A DNA stretch of 48,583 nt from Saccharofermentans sp. (GTDB lineage Bacteria; Bacillota; Clostridia; Saccharofermentanales; Saccharofermentanaceae): NCBI GenBank assembly GCA_024684815.1, contig JAIKWL010000008.1, positions 1-48,583 of the forward strand, in the 5' to 3' direction. The translations under genes and the position numbers were made by a program. Position 1 is the first letter of the stretch. Each line of letters starts with the position of its first letter. Below, one piece after another: positions 42,037-48,583 of this stretch. A model generated the notes under the pieces. It saw only the letters and a program-made list of their open reading frames with translations, had not been told where the DNA came from and did not search any database.

Positions 42037-43851
42037 AGCTTTCTTTTCGAGATACATGGCTTTGTCGGCTTTCTTCATACATTCGGTAACTCCGTGCCAG
42101 TCCGTGAGGTCACACGTGCCGATACTGGCACTCAATTCCCACTCATATTTCCCGGTCTGATTGAAATCCCTGATGTTGTTCCTGACATTTCTTATGAACT
42201 TGCCGACTCTTCCGGGTTCAGACAGTACAAGTACTGCAGCAAACTCATCTCCGCCCATCCTTGCGACGAACTCGCCGCTGTTAAGCGCGTTATCGATGCA
42301 TCTGGCTGTCTCCTTGATAGCTTCGTCTCCGGCGTTATGACCGAAAGTATCGTTAATATATTTAAGCTCGTCCATGTCGACGGATACCACTGCACTGTCT
42401 TTGATCCTGTTGCCCTCTTTATCGAAGAACTCGGTGATCCTCTTATCGAAGCCTCTTCTGTTCAGGGTTCCCGTCAAAGGATCCTTGATATAAAGACTGA
42501 TAACGTCCGAGATACCGAAGAGCTTGTTGTAGATCTCAAGCTTATTGATGCTGAGTCCGACTTGGGTAAGGATATACTCAACCTTAAAGTTGATGAATTC
42601 CGGAATATCCATGTCAAATGACATGACTGCGTATCCGTAGACTTCGTTCTTATAAGTCAGCGCGAAATGAACGCGGGTTCCGGTGTCATCGTTTTCGAGA
42701 CCTTCGGGAAGGAGCAGATCTTTTGAGAATGATATATCCTCAATGTGATCCTCACCCTTATTGGTATAGTATCCGCAGAGTTCCCTGTCATTCTCGGTAT
42801 ATCTGACAAGATATACTGACTTTATACTGGGGACGCTTCTGAACTGGTCAAGTGTTACCTTGATAGATGTCTCCTTAGTAAGAGCTCCTTCGAAAAGAGC
42901 ATTTATAACAACGAATTCCCTCTTCTCATCCATGGCGGAGGAAGCGGCCACGCTCTGCTGGCAAAGAGTATCGTAGACATCTCTTTCAGCGACCTCATCA
43001 CCGGCGCTCTCGCCCGGAACGAGCGTGCCGGACATATAAGTATTAAGCTCGGGTTTCTTTCCTGCAATGGCATCTTCCATAACTCTCATTGCGGTGTTTA
43101 CGAGAGTCTCGTTGGATATCTCTATAGTGGAGATCGAAGGGATATGATCCCTGGCCTCAACGGTGTTATCGACACCGCTTATAATGATATCGGAAGGTAC
43201 GGAATAGCCTCTCTTTATCAATTCATTACAGATTGCTATCGCCTCATAGTCATTGGAGCAGATGATAGCCTCAGGGAGGCTCCCGTCTTCCCTGATAAAG
43301 AAATCAGCCATCTCGGGGCCCTGGGTTATCCAGTAATTGCCGTGGAATACCTTGTCCTCGGAGACTTTATATCCCGCCTCGCGCATGGCATCTTCGAAGC
43401 CCTCTCTCCTCTCGAAAGAATCTTCCAGTGCGTCCATGCCGGTAACAAAACCAATGTCGCCTGTCTTGCATTTGGAAATAACATGCTTAGCGATCTCATA
43501 CATCAGCGCCCTGTTATCAGGAAGGATATTATAGAATCCCGCAATAGCAGCTCTGATACATATAACCGGCGGAGCTTCCATATCAGAGAGAAGATCTTCA
43601 ACAAGATCCTTGCCCATATCCTCATGGATCAGGGTATCGTAGCACAGTACGACACCGTCATAATCGTGAATGGACGGAAGAGATAATATGCTCTTAAAAC
43701 CGTTTATATAAAGCGGGTTGCTCGTTGATATGGAACATGTGCCGAACACATCAACTCTATGTCCTTTTTCAACGGCATAGTTGTTGAGGTTCTTTATGAT
43801 CGACAGAGAGAAGTCTCTGTACATGTCACCGATAAAAACGCAAAATTTCAT
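42016..43851 (-). CDS. LacI-type sugar-sensor diguanylate cyclase
   Basis: 611 residues, no membrane segment. The first ~290 residues form a periplasmic-binding-protein fold of the LacI/PurR type but without a DNA-binding head (CFVFIGDMYRD..., VVLCYDTLIHEDMG, EAIICSNDYEAIAICNELIKRGYSVPSDI). A GAF-like middle part (about 310-435) follows, then a complete GGDEF domain: KDPLTGTLNRRGFD, VDMDELKYINDTFGH, ARMGGDEFAA (533-537). No RxxD inhibitory site is seen before it. It should make cyclic di-GMP in answer to a small cytoplasmic ligand, probably a sugar. Confidence 0.9.
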   Translation of the reverse strand: MKFCVFIGDMYRDFSLSIIKNLNNYAVEKGHRVDVFGTCSISTSNPLYINGFKSILSLPSIHDYDGVVLCYDTLIHEDMGKDLVEDLLSDMEAPPVICIRAAIAGFYNILPDNRALMYEIAKHVISKCKTGDIGFVTGMDALEDSFERREGFEDAMREAGYKVSEDKVFHGNYWITQGPEMADFFIREDGSLPEAIICSNDYEAIAICNELIKRGYSVPSDIIISGVDNTVEARDHIPSISTIEISNETLVNTAMRVMEDAIAGKKPELNTYMSGTLVPGESAGDEVAERDVYDTLCQQSVAASSAMDEKREFVVINALFEGALTKETSIKVTLDQFRSVPSIKSVYLVRYTENDRELCGYYTNKGEDHIEDISFSKDLLLPEGLENDDTGTRVHFALTYKNEVYGYAVMSFDMDIPEFINFKVEYILTQVGLSINKLEIYNKLFGISDVISLYIKDPLTGTLNRRGFDKRITEFFDKEGNRIKDSAVVSVDMDELKYINDTFGHNAGDEAIKETARCIDNALNSGEFVARMGGDEFAAVLVLSEPGRVGKFIRNVRNNIRDFNQTGKYEWELSASIGTCDLTDWHGVTECMKKADKAMYLEKKAKKKNRL

Positions 43852-43907
43852 AATATTATTATACTAACTTTATTTAATCTCTGCAAAATCATACGGCATT
43901 TTCAATC

Positions 43908-44426
43908 CTAATTCTGTCTTGAAGCCGCCGCCATTACGGCTTTCTCCCTGTATAATGCCTCATCAGCTTTAGCCAGAGCCTGCTGGAAATCAGTAATATC
44001 GCCGTTATAACTTGAGTATCCGATGCTGGCAGTGAGTTCATACCCCGCATTATCATCCCGGTTCATCCGTACCAGCGTATCTTTTATATTCCGGCACAGT
44101 TCCCTGACCTTTTCCTCGTTATCAGTCTTGGCAACAACAATGAACTCGTCACCGCCGTATCTGGCGATAAATGTCTTCATCGAGTGATCGGAGCATGCCG
44201 TCTTAAGAGCTTCTGCCGTTCTCTTAAGCGCTTTGTCGCCCTCCACGTGTCCGAACTGGTCATTGATGTACTTAAACTTATTCAGATCGATCATGAGAAT
44301 GAATCTTACCGTCTTGTCCGATCCCTGCCTGCCGACAGAACCCATTTCCCTTATGAGCATCATCACGAAGATGATCATACAGACAACATTTGCCTCTATA
44401 TAAAAGAAAGTATAACCAAGTTCCAT
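43908..44426 (-). CDS. Shortened membrane GGDEF protein, probably remnant
   Basis: 172 residues. Residues 1-33 match the first segment of a multi-helix GGDEF protein (one membrane helix, about 8-27, LIREMGSVGRQ). The sequence then jumps at about 34-40 into the middle of a GGDEF domain (FILMIDLNKFKYINDQFGH, ARYGGDEF at 91-95). The other membrane helices and the DxLTGLxNR-type first helix of the cyclase domain are missing. This looks like an in-frame internal deletion. The GGDEF signature itself is intact but activity is doubtful. Confidence 0.75.
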   Translation of the reverse strand: MELGYTFFYIEANVVCMIIFVMMLIREMGSVGRQGSDKTVRFILMIDLNKFKYINDQFGHVEGDKALKRTAEALKTACSDHSMKTFIARYGGDEFIVVAKTDNEEKVRELCRNIKDTLVRMNRDDNAGYELTASIGYSSYNGDITDFQQALAKADEALYREKAVMAAASRQN

Positions 44427-44567
44427 ACGGCGATTATATCACCGTAAAAAACACCGTATGTTACCTGCAAATGAACGGCATAAAAAACTTTATTAAACTG
44501 ATTTATTAAGAAAGATAATATGCCGTCATATAACGGAAAAGCAGACTGAACAGACCCAAAAAGGAAT

Positions 44568-45140
44568 TCAGAATCCCGAATCGACCATGCTGATTATCTG
44601 CTCACAGGAATAAGGCCATGAATCGATCGAACCCAGGTAGATCTTTATCAGTCCGTTTCCGGAGGGAACTATGCCTTCCGCATCGATTATCGCATGATAG
44701 GTATTCTCAACGCTTCCGGCATATCCGAATGCCCGTCTCCCGGACTCAAGAGTGAAATCTTCGATACCGTTGTCTGAATTTGCGCTTCTTACCGAGTCAT
44801 AAGACTCCTCTTCCCAGTTCTGTACTATCAGGTGAAGGTAACACTTGGTCGACTTGCTTCCCACCAGATAGAAATCCCCGCCCTGGCCCGTATATTCCAG
44901 GATATCGCTGTCATAACGGAACGTGTACTGTTCACCGGCTTCAAGGCAATATAACGTAACCGTCCTGTAGGCATCCTCTTCAGCAATTGGATCTAAAATA
45001 TCAAAAGATCCTTCAGTCACTTTCGTTGCATGAGAGATCACGGAAGTCGGAATTGTAGTCATATTCGTATTACCGCTGCAGGCTGCCACCTGGATCATCA
45101 CACAAGCAGACAGAACCAAAGCCGTTATCCTTTTCATCAT
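44568..45140 (-). CDS. Small secreted lipoprotein of unknown function
   Basis: 190 residues with a lipoprotein signal (lipobox VAAC, Cys 21). The mature part is a small acidic, beta-rich domain without a family I know. GAGG lies 7 bases before ATG 45140 and a TATAAT box is about 25 bases further upstream. It is a lone gene. Confidence 0.65.
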   Translation of the reverse strand: MMKRITALVLSACVMIQVAACSGNTNMTTIPTSVISHATKVTEGSFDILDPIAEEDAYRTVTLYCLEAGEQYTFRYDSDILEYTGQGGDFYLVGSKSTKCYLHLIVQNWEEESYDSVRSANSDNGIEDFTLESGRRAFGYAGSVENTYHAIIDAEGIVPSGNGLIKIYLGSIDSWPYSCEQIISMVDSGF

Positions 45141-45202
45141 GCAATTACCTCATTTATTTTTTATAATTATATCCTATTCTCATTAAAAACCTGAATCCTG
45201 TC

Positions 45203-45331
45203 ATTCAAAATTGCACTCCATTAATGTAACAGGCAACGCAGAAATATTTCCGCCGTGTGACAAAGCATTGACGCATTATGCAGCCGTTATACAAGTTGGT
45301 TACATTACGTCTTTTAATATTCAATTTTGAA
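45203..45331. repeat. Nested inverted repeats upstream of the BspA-like gene
   Basis: TTCAAAATTG (45204-45213) pairs with CAATTTTGAA (45322-45331), and inside it TAATGTAAC (45222-45230) pairs with GTTACATTA (45299-45307). The order is nested, so the arms can form one long interrupted stem or are two mirrored pairs of operator half-sites. The inner 68 bases include TTGACG. A possible -10 TATAAA lies just right of the outer arm. Confidence 0.5.
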
Positions 45332-45416
45332 AAATCGCTCCAATAATATAAATTACGGCGTACTCTCGAATGAGGGTATATGGGTAAAACACATAAGAAT
45401 TTGCGGAGCGATTATT

Positions 45417-48302
45417 ATGGACAAGAAAAAGATCGGGAGCATATTGCTCTCATTCATTATCGGTTTGTCGGCAGTGCCTCTCAGCGGTGTGCCTGTATTG
45501 GCAGACGAACAAAAATGCGGTGATAACGTAACCTGGGATCTTACGGATGGCACACTGACCATAAGCGGTACGGGTGACATGTATGATTTCGAAGACGAAA
45601 CATCACCTTGGTACAATGAAAGAAGCAACATTACTGAAGTTGTAATTGAAAACGGAGTAGGAACCATTGGTAATTATTCATTTGAATACTGTTCCAATCT
45701 CTCTTCCGTAACCATTCCCGTAGGCGTGACCAGCATTGGTGAATTTTCATTCCAATATTGCACTTCACTTACATCAGTTACGATTCCAAATAGCGTATCA
45801 ACTATTAAAATGTATGCTTTTAACGGATGCCAAAACCTTGCCTTGGTAAACATATCCGAAAACTCCAGCCAACTTACAAGCATCGGAGATCAGGCATTTT
45901 CATCATGCTCAAATCTGACAAAAATTACCATTCCAAGCAATGTTACATACGTAGGTCTTGAAACATTCTACGGTTGTACGGGAATTACCGATGTATATTG
46001 CTATGCTGACCCTTCTGCTTTGTCATGGGATGATGACGGATGCGATGATTTCATTTTACCGAGAAGATCAAGAACGACGATCTGCCATGTAAAAAGCGGC
46101 AAATTGAGTCTGTATCAGGGTTTTAGTGCTGATGTCAACGTAACTTTCGTGGATGACCTTGGCAAAAGCGGTTCCTGCGGCGAACATCTGACCTGGACTC
46201 TTGATGATAATAACGTTCTGAACATAAGCGGTTCTGGTGCTATGTATGATTTTGACTTCGCAACCATTCCCTGGAAAGATTTCTGGTCGAGCATTTCAGC
46301 AATCAATATCGGAGATGAAGTAACGACAATAGGAACCTATGCTTTCTATGCCTGTTCCTCAATTGAAAGCATAGACATTCCGGCATATGTAACATCAATA
46401 GGATCTAATGCATTCTACTCCTGCAATTCGCTTGAGACAGTTATCATTCCGGCAAGTGTAACTTATATAGGACCTGATGCTTTTTTTGGCTGCAGTAATG
46501 TTACAGCCGTATATTGTTATGCTAACCCGAATAATCTGGTATGGGAGGAGGATTACTGTGACGATTTCTTAGAGGTCGACGATCCGGCTAACCGCGTTCC
46601 CTGTTATGTTCCGCCCACGTATCTGAATAAATACCTTAGTGACTTTACTGACGTAAATGTTAACTTCTGTGAATTAAGCTTGGCCGGCGGTAATTGCGGA
46701 GCTGAAGGCGATAATCTCACCTGGACACTCGATGGTGATTATAAACTGACCATAGAAGGATCAGGCGCAATGAAAGCTTTTGACTCTCTCAGTGAAGTTC
46801 CGTGGAGCAGTTACAACAGCAGAATAACTGAAGTTGTCATTGGCAGCGGCGCAACCTCAATTGAAAAATACGCTTTCTCAGGCTGCAGCAGCCTTTCTTC
46901 CATCACTATTCCTAATAGTGTAACAAGCATAGGAGAAAATGCATTTTCAGGCTGTCAGAGCCTTGCAACGATTAATATTCCTTCTGCAGTTACAACCATC
47001 GGGGATTATGCTTTTATGGGCAGCGCTATTACATCAGCAACCATTCCTGCAGGTGTAACGATTATTGAGGATAATTTATTCGAAGGTTGTCGTTTCCTCG
47101 AATCAGTAACTATTTCAGGAAATATAACAGCGATCAATCTCTATGCATTCAAAGGCTGCGAAAGTCTTACATCCATTTCGCTGCCGGGCACGGTTACACA
47201 GATCAGCGTCGAGGCTTTTATCGGCTGCTCAGGATTAACAGATATCTACTGCACCGCAGATCCCGATAACCTCTCATGGCGTTCCGTAGATGCTGAATTC
47301 ATGAGCAACAAAACAACATCCTTCCATGTTCCCGGCAACTACCTCTCAAGATACGAGGACAAATTCCCGACGGCTAACGTTACATTTGTCGGCGATCTTG
47401 AAAGCATCTTCTCAGACGGAATTGGTGAACATCTTGAAGGATACTCATTGAGCCTTGAGGGTGATATCGGTGTCAAGTTCTATATGGATCTTGCAGATTC
47501 CGTAGTATCCGATCCTGATGCAAAGATGGTATTTTCAATTCCTAACGACGGTACCACCGAAACATCTGAGGTTAAAGTATCTGATGCATCAACTATTACA
47601 GTAAAGGGAAGAATATACTATGTGTTCAAGTGCAATGTATCAGCTAAGGAAATGACATCTGCTATTACGGCTCAAATGGTGGTCGGCAATAAACAGGGAA
47701 CGGAATATACATATTCTGTAAGAGAATATGCTGAATATATCCTCTCTAATCCGACCGTATATCCGGACGAACAGGAACTGGTAAAGGCCATGCTGAACTA
47801 TGGCGCATATGCCCAGGTTTACTTCGGATACAAGACAGGAGATCTTGCCAATGACGGTTATGAGAACGATACGGCCATCACGGCAATAACCGCAAGTGAT
47901 CTTTCAAAGTATGCTTACAACGGACCGACTGACTTTAACGGAATCACATTCACAGGTGTCAGTCTTAAACTCAAATCTGAGCTTGTCATGACTCTCCGGT
48001 TCAGAGATGTTCCGGACGGCACAGTATTCAAACTGGGTGCTCAGGAATTAACAGCTGAAACATCCGGACGTTACACGACCGTGACTTTGGATAAGATCAC
48101 AGCAAAGAATATCGATTCCACTTTACCGATCAACATCTATAACGGCGATACACTGATCGGAACGGTCGAATACAGTCCTATGACTTACTGCTATAACGTT
48201 ATCGACAGAGGCGTATCAAGCAGCAGGCCTCAGGAATTGATCGATCTTGCAAAAGCTCTGTATCTGTACAGTTATCAGGCAGACAGCTATATTCCTAATT
48301 AA
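45417..48302 (+). CDS. BspA-like leucine-rich-repeat surface protein
   Basis: 961 residues from ATG 45417 (GGAG upstream; the longer frame to 45327 has no ribosome site). Signal peptide ending near VLADEQ. Three tandem modules (about 34-247, 254-418, 427-657) each open with an L-T-W-x-L...SGxGxMxxF...PW motif, carry several LRR_5 repeats (SIxxxAFxxCxSLxSxxIPxxVT) and close with a VYCYADPxxLxW...NVTFV motif. A C-terminal domain (about 664-961) follows, seen in other clostridial surface proteins. No LPxTG or other anchor is visible. BspA-like proteins bind host or partner surfaces. Confidence 0.88.
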   Translation: MDKKKIGSILLSFIIGLSAVPLSGVPVLADEQKCGDNVTWDLTDGTLTISGTGDMYDFEDETSPWYNERSNITEVVIENGVGTIGNYSFEYCSNLSSVTIPVGVTSIGEFSFQYCTSLTSVTIPNSVSTIKMYAFNGCQNLALVNISENSSQLTSIGDQAFSSCSNLTKITIPSNVTYVGLETFYGCTGITDVYCYADPSALSWDDDGCDDFILPRRSRTTICHVKSGKLSLYQGFSADVNVTFVDDLGKSGSCGEHLTWTLDDNNVLNISGSGAMYDFDFATIPWKDFWSSISAINIGDEVTTIGTYAFYACSSIESIDIPAYVTSIGSNAFYSCNSLETVIIPASVTYIGPDAFFGCSNVTAVYCYANPNNLVWEEDYCDDFLEVDDPANRVPCYVPPTYLNKYLSDFTDVNVNFCELSLAGGNCGAEGDNLTWTLDGDYKLTIEGSGAMKAFDSLSEVPWSSYNSRITEVVIGSGATSIEKYAFSGCSSLSSITIPNSVTSIGENAFSGCQSLATINIPSAVTTIGDYAFMGSAITSATIPAGVTIIEDNLFEGCRFLESVTISGNITAINLYAFKGCESLTSISLPGTVTQISVEAFIGCSGLTDIYCTADPDNLSWRSVDAEFMSNKTTSFHVPGNYLSRYEDKFPTANVTFVGDLESIFSDGIGEHLEGYSLSLEGDIGVKFYMDLADSVVSDPDAKMVFSIPNDGTTETSEVKVSDASTITVKGRIYYVFKCNVSAKEMTSAITAQMVVGNKQGTEYTYSVREYAEYILSNPTVYPDEQELVKAMLNYGAYAQVYFGYKTGDLANDGYENDTAITAITASDLSKYAYNGPTDFNGITFTGVSLKLKSELVMTLRFRDVPDGTVFKLGAQELTAETSGRYTTVTLDKITAKNIDSTLPINIYNGDTLIGTVEYSPMTYCYNVIDRGVSSSRPQELIDLAKALYLYSYQADSYIPN

Positions 48303-48319
48303 GAAGTGGGGTGATAAGA

Positions 48320-48418
48320 ATGAACAACAAAGAGATTTATGAACCTGTTGATCTGAGCATAATTGTCTTCGAGAGTTATGACATCATTACTGACAGTTTG
48401 CCTATTGAAGATCCGTAA
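48320..48418 (+). CDS. 32-residue small ORF after the BspA-like gene
   Basis: MNNKEIYEPVDLSIIVFESY begins the frame, which ends DSLPIEDP. A GGGGTG ribosome site lies 7 bases before ATG 48320, 18 bases after the BspA-like stop, so it is probably co-transcribed. The pattern Y-E-P...I-I-x-F-E-x-x-D-I-I-T-x-S resembles short acidic peptides that are widespread but unexplained in gut Clostridia. I recognise the style, not a named family. Confidence 0.6.
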   Translation: MNNKEIYEPVDLSIIVFESYDIITDSLPIEDP

Positions 48419-48445
48419 TTAAAAGATGATCTAATAAACTTCAAA

Positions 48446-48493
48446 GGGGTTGTCGCAAAAGTGAAGTAAATTCACTTAGCGGCGCCCCTTTTA
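48446..48493 (+). terminator. Terminator-like hairpin at the head of repeat copy 2
   Basis: GGGGTTGTCGC ... AAGTGAAG/ATTCACTT ... GCGGCGCCCC followed by TTTTAATTG. It starts 27 bases after the stop of the 32-residue ORF. Confidence 0.6.
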
Positions 48494-48583
48494 ATTGTTC
48501 AAAACTAAGCGTTTTTCAGCTCCTGAAGATGCTAAAACCAGCTTCAAACGCTCAGATTTGTAGAAAACTCTGATTTTGAGCAT
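48447..48583 (+). repeat. Dispersed ~138-bp repeat, copy 2 (reaches window end)
   Basis: Reverse complement of 1418-1555 with about five differences, one of them a one-base deletion. It runs into the last base of the window, so the true element may be longer. It is placed just after a stop codon and in the same orientation as the gene before it, as is copy 1. Confidence 0.85.

Noticed and set aside
43144..43686. A 180-codon frame opposite the LacI-GGDEF gene
   Set aside because: It is a shadow of a conserved coding region.

Overview
The window reads as chromosomal DNA from an anaerobic, probably gut- or rumen-dwelling Clostridia (Bacillota). The basis is the Gram-positive style of the genes: AGGAGG-type ribosome sites, lipobox lipoproteins, BspA-like leucine-rich repeat protein, AgrC/LytTR signalling, NifS/NifU with an Rrf2 repressor, and GH43/GH127 arabinose-releasing enzymes. 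The genus cannot be fixed from sequence alone. No tRNA, rRNA, CRISPR array, phage or complete insertion sequence was seen. Most genes lie on the minus strand.

Layout. 1-1.1 kb: ABC-2 exporter (ATPase plus the start of its permease). 1.2-2.5 kb: stacked hairpins, one copy of a ~138-bp dispersed repeat, and a double cyclic-nucleotide-binding (CNB) protein. 2.6-6.0 kb: two sugar-type ABC permeases behind a membrane acyltransferase, divergent from a secreted serine hydrolase lipoprotein (6.5-8.2 kb). The divergent promoter region is mirror-symmetric and carries four palindromic operators. 8.2-11.5 kb: response regulator, BcrA-type ABC transporter and histidine kinase. 11.6-13.9 kb: SpoU methyltransferase, GNAT, HAD phosphatase. 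13.9-17.3 kb: MoxR / DUF58 / membrane protein. 17.5-21.1 kb: heterodimeric ABC exporter. 21.2-22.7 kb: second CNB protein and a GNAT. 22.8-26.1 kb: GH43 and GH127. 26.4-29.6 kb: CPBP protease divergent from a LytTR/GHKL two-component system, with a LytTR-type operator between them. 29.6-31.1 kb: CrtI-like oxidoreductase. 31.2-35.4 kb: ABC-2 exporter behind two paralogous zinc-ribbon membrane proteins. 35.6-37.2 kb: HerA-like ATPase. 37.3-38.4 kb: HExxH lipoprotein. 38.6-39.7 kb: an apparent sigma/anti-sigma fusion. 39.9-42.0 kb: nifU-nifS and divergent Rrf2 repressor with two matching operators. 42.0-44.4 kb: a LacI-sensor diguanylate cyclase and a shortened GGDEF protein. 44.6-45.1 kb: lipoprotein. 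45.4-48.4 kb: BspA-like surface protein, a 32-residue ORF and the second copy of the dispersed repeat.

The most distinctive items are: the mirror-image divergent promoter at 6144-6436; the dispersed terminator-like repeat at both ends of the window, where the second copy runs into the last base and suggests a contig broken at a repeat; two proteins that look like in-frame internal-deletion fusions within 6 kb; the paired zinc-ribbon membrane proteins beside an ABC exporter; and the LytTR operator linking the Agr-like kinase pair to the CPBP protease.
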